Shown: positions 8,313 to 17,848 of the stretch, one piece after another | Layout: each line of letters begins with the position of its first letter | Numbering within the stretch: position 1 is the first letter of the stretch | Assembly (NCBI RefSeq): GCF_022376295.1 | Contig: NZ_CP060140.1 | Span: forward strand, 3,848,356 to 3,912,355 | DNA from: Nodularia sphaerocarpa UHCC 0038 | GTDB taxonomy: Bacteria > Cyanobacteriota > Cyanobacteriia > Cyanobacteriales > Nostocaceae | Reading direction: 5' to 3' | DNA length: 64,000 bases | Made by a program: the position numbers and the translations under genes | Notes under the pieces: generated by a model | What the model was told of the DNA's origin: nothing | What the model saw: the letters and a program-made list of their open reading frames with translations, nothing else | Database searches by the model: none

Positions 8313-9343
8313 AAGGATAAATCCATTAAATTCGCTAGTTTATAAACAATTCGCGCCCCGACATTACCATCCCACTCAGCATCGCCGACTTCGCATACAT
8401 CAAAACCGATAATTTTGCGTTCGCTCTTTACCAATTCCCGACATAAACAAAAAGTTTGCTCTAATTCTAACCCACCAGGAACAGGAGTACCCGTACTGGG
8501 GCAAAGTTTCGGATCAAGTCCATCTACATCAAAGCTAATATAAACGTACTCTGGTAAATGACTGATAATTTCTCGGCAGATATCAATCCAAGTAATACCA
8601 GCGTAAAGCTTTTGTTTGATAATTGGGTCATAATAAGCGATAATTCGACTATCTGATTGATCAATCATTTTCACTTCATCATGAGAAATATCACGCAAGC
8701 CTACCTGGACTAACTTGGAAATCTGCGGAATTTTCAGCCCATTAAACATAATCGAAGCATGAGAAAACTCAAACCCTTCATAAGCATCGCGTAAATCTGC
8801 GTGGGCATCAATATGTAAAATTCCGTAATTTGGATACTTAGCGGCTAATGCTTGGAAGTAACCTAATGGTACACTATGATCGCCACCAATGACTGCAACA
8901 CGCTTCCCTTTGTTCATTGCGGCTTGACATTGGGTAAATAACCATTGATTCACCTGTTCACCAGCTTGATTAATTTCTGTCAGTACAGGAGTTAAATCGG
9001 GTGTAGCTGTCAGTGCTTCACCTTGTGCTAGTCTTTCAATAATTTTTGCTGCTAAGGTGCGATAGTATTCATTTTTTTCTAAAATATCTTGGGGAATTTC
9101 TATCATGAAAATTCCTTGTTTCCAGCCATCAGGATGATCGAAATCGAATAAATCGAGTTGAATCGAAGCATCGAGTATTTGCTGCGGTGCTTTGGCTGTA
9201 CCAGCACCATAAGATACTGTGACTTCCCAGGGTACAGGAATGACAATCAAGTTTGCAGACTCATAATTACATGGTAAACCGAAGATGTTGCCGTTGATTT
9301 CACCTACGCCACTGGGATTATAGTCTGGTTGTTGAATAGTCAT
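8300..9343 (-). CDS. speB: Agmatinase/arginase-family ureohydrolase
   Basis: A 347-residue dinuclear-metal hydrolase of the ureohydrolase family. All metal-ligand motifs are present: GGDHS, DAHADLRD and SFDVDGLDP. The family cleaves agmatine to putrescine and urea, or arginine to ornithine and urea; in cyanobacteria one branch is a guanidine hydrolase, and motifs alone do not separate these. The N-terminal 90 residues (with SYGAGTAKAPQQI) match the family. The last three residues (EVV) and the stop fall inside a MITE-like terminal repeat. Confidence 0.85.
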   Translation of the reverse strand: MTIQQPDYNPSGVGEINGNIFGLPCNYESANLIVIPVPWEVTVSYGAGTAKAPQQILDASIQLDLFDFDHPDGWKQGIFMIEIPQDILEKNEYYRTLAAKIIERLAQGEALTATPDLTPVLTEINQAGEQVNQWLFTQCQAAMNKGKRVAVIGGDHSVPLGYFQALAAKYPNYGILHIDAHADLRDAYEGFEFSHASIMFNGLKIPQISKLVQVGLRDISHDEVKMIDQSDSRIIAYYDPIIKQKLYAGITWIDICREIISHLPEYVYISFDVDGLDPKLCPSTGTPVPGGLELEQTFCLCRELVKSERKIIGFDVCEVGDAEWDGNVGARIVYKLANLMDLSLEVV

Positions 9344-9517
9344 GGTTTTGTAATTTAATATGGATTTCTATCACGCAGAGGCGCAGAGGCGCAGAGAATG
9401 AGAGTTTGAGAGTTTGAATTTTATACTCTTATTCAGCAATGCTAAATATTTTAACTAAAAAATGGGGTCGCTGATTTTTTGGTGGAATGTTGCCATAATG
9501 TTTATTATTTGAGAGTT

Positions 9518-9976
9518 ATGTCTTTAGCTAATCAGGTTGCTGCACCTACATGGAAAATTAAGCTGCTATATGACGGTGAGTGTCCTTTGTGTGTGCGTGA
9601 AGTTAACTTTTTGCGAAAACGGGATGCTGGTCGCGGTATGGTGGCTTTTGTGGATATTGCCGATGATGATTATACGCCTGAAGAACATGGAGGGGTTGAC
9701 TTTGAAACGGCTATGGGGCGCATTCATGCGGTGTTACCAGATGGGACGCTTGTGAAAAATGTTGAGGTTTTTCGTCGCATTTATGAAACCCTGGGAATGG
9801 GTTGGATTTATGCCATAACTAAGTTACCAGTTTTTGGGGCGATCGCTGATTTTATTTATGGCATTTGGGCTGACTGGCGACTCTCTCTCACAGGAAGACC
9901 GAATTTAACAACTATTCTTAACCAACGTCAGCAGAAAATTGAGTGTAATACTGAGGGGCGTTGTCGCATTGATTAA
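9518..9976 (+). CDS. DCC-family (DUF393) thiol-disulfide oxidoreductase-like protein
   Basis: The ATG at 9518 (MSLANQV) is preferred to a TTG 13 codons earlier. The DCC motif is seen as LLYDGECPLCVREVNFL, with a redox-type CPLC. The C-terminal half has hydrophobic segments (GWIYAITKLPVFGAIADFIYGIWADWRLS) and ends with a Cys-containing tail (CNTEGRC). About 152 residues, normal for the family. The physiological partner is unknown. The stop codon region overlaps the 3' end of the convergent pseudouridine synthase gene by a few bases. Confidence 0.85.
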   Translation: MSLANQVAAPTWKIKLLYDGECPLCVREVNFLRKRDAGRGMVAFVDIADDDYTPEEHGGVDFETAMGRIHAVLPDGTLVKNVEVFRRIYETLGMGWIYAITKLPVFGAIADFIYGIWADWRLSLTGRPNLTTILNQRQQKIECNTEGRCRID

Positions 9977-11766
9977 AATGGCGTTTCTGTTTGTAGATGC
10001 AGGGTTTTGTCTAAATGGGGATGTTCAAAGCGTAGTTCTCTGGCGTGTAGATGTAAGCGACTGGCTACAGCATTGCATCCATACAGGCGATCGCCTAAAA
10101 TAGTCATCCCTAGTCCTCTTGTATCAGCAGCATGAACTCTCAATTGGTGCGTGCGTCCTGTTAAGGGTATAAACTCAATTCGCGTATAGTTCCCTTCCCT
10201 GCCTATCACCCGAAATTGAGTTAAACTGGCTTTACCATCTTGCCAATTTACTTCTTGATAAGGGCGATTTTCCGGATTTCCCCATAACGGTAGTTCAATT
10301 ACACCTTCTTCCACTGTCACAGCACCGGAAAGTATAGCTTCATAAACCTTGTGAATTTGCCGTTGCTGAAATTGCTGGCTCAGTTGTCGATGAATTTCCC
10401 TAACCCGCGTTAGTAGTAAAATACCAGAAGTTTCCTGATCTAGTCGATGCACCGTCATAATTTCCGCATCATCTGGAAACCAATAACGCCAGCGACTCAA
10501 AACACTATCTTGAGTTTCCCGATAACGACCAGGAACGGAAAGTAGCCCTGGGGGTTTGTTCACAGCAATCAGCCATTCATCTTCATAAATAATTGGTAAA
10601 TTTATCTGACTTTTCACGTTATGTGGAAAAGCTAACGCGAAACCTAACCCCCTAACCCCCTTCCCTACCAGGGAAGGAGGAAAATTTAAAGCCTCTCTCC
10701 TTGCAGGGGAGAGGTTTGGAGAGGGGTTTTCCAGATCACATGAAAAGTCAGGTAAATTCACTCCTCCTCTATCATTTAAATGGCTGCTTAAACTGCTTTG
10801 ATTTGTTCTTGCTGCGGTTGGGGAATCATATTTTAAGCCAGAAAGCAAAAACCCCATTAACGGCTGACAACGCTCAACACAGGCTGGATAAAATTCTCCC
10901 TGTACTTTGTCCTGATTTTCTGAAGTTTCTCCCCACCAAAATTCCGCCATTGCTAGAGGTTTAACTCCATTATTTGCCGCATAGTGCAAGAGCTTCGGCG
11001 CACAACAATCTCCCGTACCCGTAGGTATAGAACCGGCTGGCATTAATTTTTGTAAAGATGCCGATTGCCCTAAAAAATTCATTAGGGAATAAGCCTCGTG
11101 CATTTGCGCCTGCAATTTGCGAGATAATGCTTTACGCCGTTGTTTTAGAGACTGTATCTGTTTGTCTGCGGTTGCAATCAATTGCTGTAAAGGTTGCAAC
11201 ACACCATTCTGCTTGGCTTTAAGTTTGCGGCGTTCAATTCCTTGCTGACGGCTTTCTTCTTCCAGTTCTGCCAATGCAGTAGTTAGTGCTTCCCCGGTGA
11301 GTTCTTGGTAATATTGCTGACGTTTTGCGTCGCGTTCTTGCTTCGAGTTGCGATGGAAATTACTCATCTGTTGCAACTGCTGCTCAAACTCGTAAGATAG
11401 AATTTCACACTGCTGTCTTTCTCTGAATTGCTTGAGAGTAATCAGTTCCTGCTTGATATTCTCTAGTTCAGCTAAAGTGTGGGCTTCCTCTAGGGCTACT
11501 TCATCTCGTCCCGGAATGGGCGGAACCCAACCTTCAATTATACTGCAACCATTGAGAAGACCAGAAAATGCTTTTAAAACTTGCGTTTCGCCTGTTGGAA
11601 GTTCAACGAGCAAAACACCGTACATCTTCCCCTCCTGATTATAAACTGCATCGGTCGCTAATTCTTGCATTAAATTACGAGCGATCGCCTCCACAAAAAC
11701 AGTGCGGGGTAATTTCAACAAATCCCCACTTGCAGGACAACGCCCTTCATACCAATAACTAACCAT
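9973..11766 (-). CDS. RluA-family RNA pseudouridine synthase with long N-terminal region and an in-frame inserted repeat
   Basis: A 597-residue protein. The catalytic RluA-type domain begins at about residue 390 (IIYEDEWLIAVNKPPGLLSVPGR) and has HRLDQETSGI with the catalytic Asp at residue 443, then GRTHQLRVH. The N-terminal about 330 residues include a 'CPASGDLLKLPRTVFVEAI' motif and a long coiled coil (about 95-240), an architecture known for some RluA relatives. Residues about 337-389 are encoded by a 160-bp palindromic element with 32-bp imperfect terminal inverted repeats (10599-10758), inserted in frame in the linker. The modified RNA position is unknown. Confidence 0.88.
   Translation of the reverse strand: MVSYWYEGRCPASGDLLKLPRTVFVEAIARNLMQELATDAVYNQEGKMYGVLLVELPTGETQVLKAFSGLLNGCSIIEGWVPPIPGRDEVALEEAHTLAELENIKQELITLKQFRERQQCEILSYEFEQQLQQMSNFHRNSKQERDAKRQQYYQELTGEALTTALAELEEESRQQGIERRKLKAKQNGVLQPLQQLIATADKQIQSLKQRRKALSRKLQAQMHEAYSLMNFLGQSASLQKLMPAGSIPTGTGDCCAPKLLHYAANNGVKPLAMAEFWWGETSENQDKVQGEFYPACVERCQPLMGFLLSGLKYDSPTAARTNQSSLSSHLNDRGGVNLPDFSCDLENPSPNLSPARREALNFPPSLVGKGVRGLGFALAFPHNVKSQINLPIIYEDEWLIAVNKPPGLLSVPGRYRETQDSVLSRWRYWFPDDAEIMTVHRLDQETSGILLLTRVREIHRQLSQQFQQRQIHKVYEAILSGAVTVEEGVIELPLWGNPENRPYQEVNWQDGKASLTQFRVIGREGNYTRIEFIPLTGRTHQLRVHAADTRGLGMTILGDRLYGCNAVASRLHLHARELRFEHPHLDKTLHLQTETPF
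10599..10758. mobile_element. Palindromic MITE-like element inserted in frame in a pseudouridine synthase gene
   Basis: The ends are 32-bp imperfect inverted repeats (10599-10630 and 10727-10758), both reading AATTTA.CTGACTTTTCA inward. The centre has two G/C-rich hairpins of the dispersed CCCCTAACCCCC / GGGGAGAGG type. It encodes about 53 residues without a stop, including LSPARREALNFPPSLVGKG. Confidence 0.75.
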
Positions 11767-11914
11767 TGAATCACCGATGACAGAACTAAAATCAATAAAA
11801 TTTTCTTCTTCTCTTGGCGAACTTGGCGACTTGGTGGTTCGTTAAATCTTACCAACCATGCCAATATAGAGACAATAAGCATAAAACTCAGCAAGAGGAA
11901 GGCCAAAAAACGCT

Positions 11915-12874
11915 GTGCAGATAACATTTTTAGGGACAAGTTCTGGAGTACCCACGCGATCGCGCAATGTATCCAGCATAGCGCTGAGATTACCCCAAAG
12001 AGCAGAATTGTGGTTATTGGACTGTGGCGAAGGTACTCAGCATCAACTTTTGCGGAGTGACCTAAAAATGAGTCAACTATCGCGAATATTCATCACCCAT
12101 CTGCACGGCGACCATATTTTTGGCTTAATGGGACTGCTTGCTAGTTGTGGGTTAGCAGGTAACGTGCAACGAGTTGATCTCTATGGACCACCAGGATTAA
12201 ACGAATACATCCAAGCCGCCACACGTTACTCACACACACACTTTTCCTATCCTATAAAAATTCATGTCGTCCAACCCGGAATCATTTATGAAGATGATGA
12301 ATTTACAGTTAGCTGTAGTCCTTTACATCACCGCATCACAGCATTTGGTTATCGCATAGCAGAAAAAGATCGCCCAGGACGCTTTGATATAGAAAAAGCC
12401 CAAGCCTTGCAAATTCCACCCGGTCGGATTTACGGTCAACTCAAGCGTGGTGAAACAGTAAAACTTCCCGACGGACGAGTAATTAACGGCACAGAATTAT
12501 GTGGACCAACAGAAATTGGACGCAAAATAGCCTATTGTACAGATACAATATATTCCGAAGGCGCAGTAGAATTAGCACAAGATGCCGATGTCTTAATTCA
12601 TGAAGCTACCTTTGCCCATCAAGATGCAGAATTAGCCTTTCAGCGATTGCATTCCACAACCACAATGGCCGCGCAAACAGCCTTAGTAGCTGGGGCGCAT
12701 AAATTAATTATGACACATTTCAGTCCCCGCTATGCTCCGGGAAACATTATAGAACTCAAAGATTTACTTCATGAAGCCAGAGCAATTTTTCCCAAAACAG
12801 ATATGGCTTATGATTTCATGGCTTATAGTGTACCCAGGCGACGAGAAGCAGAATTAAGTCAGATAAATAAGTAA
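11915..12874 (+). CDS. rnz: Ribonuclease Z (tRNA 3' endonuclease)
   Basis: Removes 3' trailers of tRNA precursors. 319 residues, the usual short-form length. The start is a GTG at 11915 preceded by AGAGGAAGG; the family N-terminus QITFLGTSSGVPTRSRNVSS follows at once. The metallo-beta-lactamase signature HLHGDHIFGL, the later ligands in SPLHHR and YCTDT, LIHEATF and the terminal MTHFSPRY are all present. The flexible-arm region (RYS...KDRPGRFDIEKA) is intact. Divergent from the pseudouridine synthase gene upstream, with a 148-bp gap. Confidence 0.96.
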   Translation: MQITFLGTSSGVPTRSRNVSSIALRLPQRAELWLLDCGEGTQHQLLRSDLKMSQLSRIFITHLHGDHIFGLMGLLASCGLAGNVQRVDLYGPPGLNEYIQAATRYSHTHFSYPIKIHVVQPGIIYEDDEFTVSCSPLHHRITAFGYRIAEKDRPGRFDIEKAQALQIPPGRIYGQLKRGETVKLPDGRVINGTELCGPTEIGRKIAYCTDTIYSEGAVELAQDADVLIHEATFAHQDAELAFQRLHSTTTMAAQTALVAGAHKLIMTHFSPRYAPGNIIELKDLLHEARAIFPKTDMAYDFMAYSVPRRREAELSQINK

Positions 12875-12966
12875 TATTCTGTCTTTGTGTCTTTGTGTTT
12901 TTGTCAAAGCAAGTCTTTGACTTTTGACTTTTGACTTTTGACTTTTGCTATAATTCTGCCCCTTTC

Positions 12967-13608
12967 TCATGAAACTCTAGAAATCACCTCACCAATACGC
13001 TTGAGAATTTGCACAACAGCGTATAATTCTCTCGCGGATGCAAACGGTGCAAATATCCTTGACATATCATACTGTGGCACATTTGTTTGCGTCACTTTAA
13101 TAAATAAAATATCATCCCCATTCGTCACCATCCCAAACACAGGTTGATGAGGGTTAGGGTTCGCCATCAAATAAGCTAAAGCTTGTGGTACAGCCGACCA
13201 AACCGACAGCGTAGTTTTTTTCGACTCTAACACCATAACCCAGAACAGGTCTTGCAGCACTAAAACGTCAATTCGTCCGCGCAGTATCTCCTCGCTATCA
13301 TTTAGCACCAAAGCAACCGAAGATTCTGCTTTAATTCTGAAAGGAGGATCATAAAATCCTGCTAGCGCCAGAATTGGTGACACCAGCAACAACATGACTG
13401 TTCCTTCTAGTAAATCACCACCAGCACGGTGATAAAGATACCTGCGCCGCAACACATCCACAGAGGCTTTTTCTTCTGCCGTAATTTCCGGTAATTCCTC
13501 ACACCACTCTCGAAAAAACTGCTCATCTTCAACACGGATGAAACCAAATCGACTTTCTGCATCCAATAGAGTAGTAATTGCTTCTGTAATTGCTGCCGTC
13601 TGTGTCAT
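12967..13608 (-). CDS. Solitary PD-(D/E)XK nuclease-fold protein (type I restriction HsdR N-terminal-like)
   Basis: 213 residues. The core has GRIDVLVLQDLFWVMVLESKK: the Asp of RIDV and the Glu/Lys of ESK fit the PD-(D/E)XK active site, followed by VPQALAYL, where Q-x3-Y is typical of HsdR nuclease domains. There is no helicase domain, and no methylase or specificity gene nearby, so it is not a complete restriction system. Stand-alone proteins of this type are common in cyanobacteria, with unknown function. Start ATG follows a weak A/G-rich region. Confidence 0.75.
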   Translation of the reverse strand: MTQTAAITEAITTLLDAESRFGFIRVEDEQFFREWCEELPEITAEEKASVDVLRRRYLYHRAGGDLLEGTVMLLLVSPILALAGFYDPPFRIKAESSVALVLNDSEEILRGRIDVLVLQDLFWVMVLESKKTTLSVWSAVPQALAYLMANPNPHQPVFGMVTNGDDILFIKVTQTNVPQYDMSRIFAPFASARELYAVVQILKRIGEVISRVS

Positions 13609-14214
13609 TGGTTCTAGGTAACAGTTGCCTCGCTAGATGATTAGATCAGCCCATCTTGACATTTTATCCGATTATCCAGCAGTTCAACCGACAAACAGGA
13701 AATTATTTAGGAATTTCACACAAACTTGAATGGTAATAGTAAAGATTTCTCGCAGAAGAAATTTTTATTACATATCTGGAATTATTTGATGATTAAGAAT
13801 ATGTATTATTTCTATCCCCAAAAAAACATTTTTATTACCGCTCATTTGAACAAAATTACACAGTAACCCTATAAGTATTGAGCAGATAATTTTGCTGTAA
13901 TGCTGACAACAGCCATTAATCTCTAATTAATTACATTGTATATGCAGGTAATTCTCTTTACCTAATGAGTGTTTTTATATAATTGTATTTTGCGGATAAG
14001 TATGATTATCCGTAACAATTGCAATTACTAGAAATACATTAATTTTGTAACAAAAATAGCCAAATAATTTATTGTACAAACTCTTCATAATCTGATTGAG
14101 AAACATTTAGTATGATGTTTGGTCTATAGATGAAAAACAACTCATTTTTTATCAATGTTCTCATAATCTTCCATATATAGTGTTTCTGGATTTCGATATT
14201 AGAGGAATTTGATA
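13609..14214. other. A/T-rich upstream region of the polysaccharide kinase gene
   Basis: About 600 bp with low G+C and no supported gene. It holds no repeat family seen elsewhere in the window. Given its position it is likely a long promoter or 5' leader for the Wzc-like gene; no operator sequence could be assigned. Confidence 0.5.
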
Positions 14215-16428
14215 GTGGCTAACACAAGTATGAATCAAAAGCAACTGGTTCATCACTCTTCACTAAACCCAGTTGATGTCAGACGACTACCTAAAATTTT
14301 GCTTCGTCGGCGCTTTTTGTGCTTAGGTGTTTCCTGCATCTTGATGTCAATTGCTGGCCTCTTGGCTGTCAATACCAAACCGAATTACCAAAGCTCGATG
14401 CAGATACTGGTAAATTCCAATTTATATGAAGGTGTGAGGTTAAATAATCTCCCATTAGCTGGAAATAGTCAATTAACTGAACCCAACCTCCCAGTATTTG
14501 ACGACAGCGCTCAGATGAAACTGATGGTAAGTTCTAAGCTGATACAGAAAGCTGTAGATATCCTTCAGACTCATTATCCAGATATGACAGTAGAAGATAT
14601 CAAGGGTAATAATAACAACAATCAAAAATCCCCTTTGGTAGTCAACCAATTAGAAGGTAGGACAGGAGTTAAGCAAGTTCCTAGTCAAGTATTTGAAGTT
14701 TCCTTTCATCATGATGATCCGGTTAAAACACAAAGAGTATTGCAAGCCTTACGAAAAGTTTATCAAGACTACAATAGAGAACAACAACAAGAACGACTAA
14801 ATAAAGGACTGACTTTTGTTAGCACTCGCTTACCCCAGATCAAAAAAGAGGTAAATCAAGCCGAAAAAAACTTAGAAGACTTTCGCAGGAAGCATAATAT
14901 ACTCGATCCGCAAGTACAAAGTAAAATCTTGCTAGAATCTCTAGCCAACATTCAAAAACAGCGACAAACCAGCCGCGCACAGATCAAAGATGTACAAGCT
15001 CGGTACAATAATTTAGAACAAAAAATAGCTGATTTATCCCAGAACGCACAAATTACTTCTAGTTTAAATCAGTCAACTCGTTACCAATTGCTATTGAATG
15101 AAGTTCAAAAGACTGAATTAGCGATCGCCAGGGAACAAATGCGCTACACAGACGAGTCACCAATAGTCAAAACTCTGAAGCAGCAATACCAGAGTCAACA
15201 AAAGCTATTACAGCAAGAAATGAAAAAATTGCTCGGTGATAAAGCTATAAATACTAGTAATACCAGAAACTTACTATTGATACAAGGGCAAACAACAGAA
15301 GTTGACCCAATCCTAGTGCAAGAGTTTATTCAGGCGCAAACCATTCTTCAAGGACTCATTGCTCATGAAAATAGTCTATCTGAGTCAGAAAAGCGGTTGA
15401 GTTCGCAACTGAGCAAATATCCCCGCCTCATAGCTGAGTACAACCGCTTACTACCAGCAGTAGAAACTCAACGCAAAATACTTGAGCAATTACTTCAAAC
15501 ACAACAATATTTGGGATTAAAAATTTCTCAGGGAGGGTTTGATTGGCAAGTATTAGAAGAACCAGCCTTGGGAACTTCTACCAGTAACCGCAGATCAATA
15601 CTTTTACTGGGAGGAATTGTAGTTAGCCCCATTTTAGGTATAGCGATCGCCCTAGCTTGGGGAATGTTTAATTACACTATTTATTCAGTACAAGAATTAC
15701 AGAAGCTAACCAAACTCCGATTCCTGGGAGCAGTACCAAAACTAGCTCCGCGTGGTCTCAAAAAGCGTTTACCCTTCTGGTTTTGGCAGAAACGGCAAAA
15801 CTTAGCTCCTTCCTTGGTAGAAACTAGCACTTGGTTACCTTGCCACGAAAGCTTGGATATAGTCTACCAAAATATTCAAATATTCCAGCATCCTTACTCT
15901 TTCAAGTCCCTAATGTTAACTTCGGCACTATCTAGAGAAGGTAAAACAACCTTGGCCCTGGGGCTAGCGGCTAGCGCGGCTCGGATGCATCGGCGGATAC
16001 TATTGATTGATGCTAACCTGCGAGATCCTCATCTACACAAAAACTTGCAACTATCTAATGACTGGGGACTATCTCTGTTATTAGTCGATGAAACAAATAC
16101 CCAAGTTCAAGATTATATCCAGCCGATTCACCCTTCCATTGATATTTTGACTGCTGGTCCTACACCAGAAGACACAATCAACCTGCTAAGTTCTCAACGA
16201 ATGCAAGAACTGATAGAGTTGTTTGAGCAAAGCTATGATCTAGTGCTAATAGATGCTCCGCCCATTTTAGGCACAGTGGATGCCAGAATTTTGGCATCAT
16301 TTTGTGATGGAATTGTGATGGTAGGGCGCATTGGTCATATCACCCCCAATGAATTGACACAAACTACAGAAATTTTAAGCACTTTGAATTTAGTGGGAAT
16401 TATTGCTAATGATGTGAGCAGGGAGTAG
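14215..16428 (+). CDS. Wzc/GumC-like polysaccharide co-polymerase with C-terminal BY-kinase domain
   Basis: The GTG at 14215 is chosen because AGAGGA lies 8 bp upstream (a TTG at 14209 is too close). About 737 residues. A Wzz chain-length domain starts with a membrane helix (about 33-55), then a long coiled-coil periplasmic region, a second helix (about 463-488) and a BY-kinase ATPase. The ATPase has Walker A SREGKTTLA, Walker A' ILLIDANLRDPHLH and Walker B YDLVLIDAPP. Probable role: control of exopolysaccharide polymerisation and export at the inner membrane. The usual C-terminal Tyr cluster is missing; the frame ends in a heptad repeat. Confidence 0.9.
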   Translation: MANTSMNQKQLVHHSSLNPVDVRRLPKILLRRRFLCLGVSCILMSIAGLLAVNTKPNYQSSMQILVNSNLYEGVRLNNLPLAGNSQLTEPNLPVFDDSAQMKLMVSSKLIQKAVDILQTHYPDMTVEDIKGNNNNNQKSPLVVNQLEGRTGVKQVPSQVFEVSFHHDDPVKTQRVLQALRKVYQDYNREQQQERLNKGLTFVSTRLPQIKKEVNQAEKNLEDFRRKHNILDPQVQSKILLESLANIQKQRQTSRAQIKDVQARYNNLEQKIADLSQNAQITSSLNQSTRYQLLLNEVQKTELAIAREQMRYTDESPIVKTLKQQYQSQQKLLQQEMKKLLGDKAINTSNTRNLLLIQGQTTEVDPILVQEFIQAQTILQGLIAHENSLSESEKRLSSQLSKYPRLIAEYNRLLPAVETQRKILEQLLQTQQYLGLKISQGGFDWQVLEEPALGTSTSNRRSILLLGGIVVSPILGIAIALAWGMFNYTIYSVQELQKLTKLRFLGAVPKLAPRGLKKRLPFWFWQKRQNLAPSLVETSTWLPCHESLDIVYQNIQIFQHPYSFKSLMLTSALSREGKTTLALGLAASAARMHRRILLIDANLRDPHLHKNLQLSNDWGLSLLLVDETNTQVQDYIQPIHPSIDILTAGPTPEDTINLLSSQRMQELIELFEQSYDLVLIDAPPILGTVDARILASFCDGIVMVGRIGHITPNELTQTTEILSTLNLVGIIANDVSRE

Positions 16429-16557
16429 GGAGTAGGGAGTGGGGAGTGGGGAGTAGGGAGCAGGGAATGGGGGGAAGGATTGTAACTTCCTAATGACCAA
16501 TGACCAATGACCAATGACCAATGACCAATGACTAATGACTGATGACTAATGACTAAT
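16416..16557 (+). repeat. Two heptad tandem repeats (GGGAGTA type, then TGACCAA type)
   Basis: From about 16416 to 16475 the heptad GGGAGTA/GGGAGTG repeats, starting inside the last codons of the kinase gene. From about 16492 to 16557 the heptad TGACCAA/TGACTAA repeats. Both are STRR sequences typical of heterocystous cyanobacteria. The same types recur at 22405-22454, 23879-23967, 26631-26694 and 34289-34333. Confidence 0.85.
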
Positions 16558-16693
16558 TAATTAGCCGATTTTCCATACTGATCGCATAATTGTGAGGAAG
16601 TGGCAACTTCCCAAGGTGGATAACTGTCTCATCTTAAGTGGTAGACACTATACTCCAGAGCATCAAACAGATACTTGCTTAAATGTGATTTAA

Positions 16694-17848
16694 ATGATCA
16701 GTATGAAATTTCAACTGTTATTAGGCTCTTTATTTTCCCAGATCAAAGTACGTCATTGGTGGATAGGTATCTTCTTGTGGATGGCTTTAGTAGCCCCAGC
16801 TCAAGCATCTGTAATCCTGCGCGTGGCAATTCAGAGGGGAGTGAATCAGGTTAAAGTTGGTAGTTCCACAACTGCGGTTGTTAAGGATAGTACGGGTCGT
16901 ACTCTCGGACAATTGCCGGCTATGAGTTCATTTAATGCCCAAACTATCCCCGGTGGTGTGGCTCTGGATAGATGGCAATCTGGTTTATTCTGGATTGAAC
17001 CCACAGGTGATGGATTTGTTTATATTGGCGATCGCTGGTATCGTGGCAGAACGCTGGTTGTCCCTACAGATAAAGGTTTAGATGCCGTTAACTGGGTTGA
17101 TTTAGAAGAATATCTTTACAGTGTCATCGGTGGCGAAATGGATTCTGGATGGCCCCAGGAGGCTCTCAAAGCTCAGGCGATCGCAGCTCGTACCTATGCC
17201 CTCTACAAGCGCAACGAACAGCGCAACAACCCCACCTACGACTTAGGGGCTAGTCCAGACCGGTGGCAAATTTATAAAGGAGTCATCAGCGAATCACCCA
17301 CTATTTACTCCGCAGTAGATTCCACAGCCGGAAAAGTATTAACACATAACAACCAGATTATTCTCTCAGTTTTCCACGCTTGTTCCGGGGGACACACTGA
17401 AAATGTCGAAGATGTTTGGGGAAATCCCCTCGCTTACCTGCGTGCTGTTCAAGACTACGATCAAAATATCAGCGCCTGTAACTGGGAGAGAAGCTTTTCC
17501 CCCAATGAAATTAGCTCCAGAATTTCTGGTGTAGGCAATGTTACAGAAATGATTGCAGAAGCCCACTCGCCTTTCCGTAGTGTTAAAACCTTAAGAATTG
17601 TCGGTGACAAGGGTACAAGGGTCTTAAAAGGCGAAGAAGTCCGGACTGCACTCAAACTTAGAAGTACTCGCTTTAATATCACTAAAGGCGCAAATGGCAG
17701 TTTTGTACTACAAGGTTTAGGCTTCGGTCATGGCTTAGGAATGAGCCAGTGGGGAGCGTATAATCTAGCTCGACAGGGAGCAAACCACCTGCAAATTTTA
17801 GGACATTACTACCAAGGAGTAGCCCTCACACCAATTCAAACCAAGTAA
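16694..17848 (+). CDS. SpoIID/LytB domain protein, exported
   Basis: 384 residues; starts at the ATG at 16694 or 16703. The signal peptide is hydrophobic at about 22-37 and ends APAQA. The SpoIID/LytB domain has LEEYLYSVIGGEM, GWPQEALKAQAIAARTYAL, FHACSGGHTENVEDVWG and GFGHGLGMSQWGAYNLA, with the conserved catalytic-type Glu in GEM. SpoIID is a lytic transglycosylase acting on denuded glycan; in cyanobacteria, which do not sporulate, the domain is taken to act in peptidoglycan remodelling in the periplasm. It follows the polysaccharide kinase gene on the same strand but is separated by repeats. Confidence 0.88.
   Translation: MISMKFQLLLGSLFSQIKVRHWWIGIFLWMALVAPAQASVILRVAIQRGVNQVKVGSSTTAVVKDSTGRTLGQLPAMSSFNAQTIPGGVALDRWQSGLFWIEPTGDGFVYIGDRWYRGRTLVVPTDKGLDAVNWVDLEEYLYSVIGGEMDSGWPQEALKAQAIAARTYALYKRNEQRNNPTYDLGASPDRWQIYKGVISESPTIYSAVDSTAGKVLTHNNQIILSVFHACSGGHTENVEDVWGNPLAYLRAVQDYDQNISACNWERSFSPNEISSRISGVGNVTEMIAEAHSPFRSVKTLRIVGDKGTRVLKGEEVRTALKLRSTRFNITKGANGSFVLQGLGFGHGLGMSQWGAYNLARQGANHLQILGHYYQGVALTPIQTK

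Noticed and set aside
11715..11939. A 74-codon minus-strand frame with hydrophobic residues between the pseudouridine synthase and RNase Z genes
   Set aside because: It overlaps the starts of both flanking genes, has no ribosome-binding site and no family match; the overlap with two solid genes makes it unlikely to be real.
12967..13608. Part of a type I restriction-modification locus
   Set aside because: No hsdM, hsdS or helicase part is present within several kilobases on either side.
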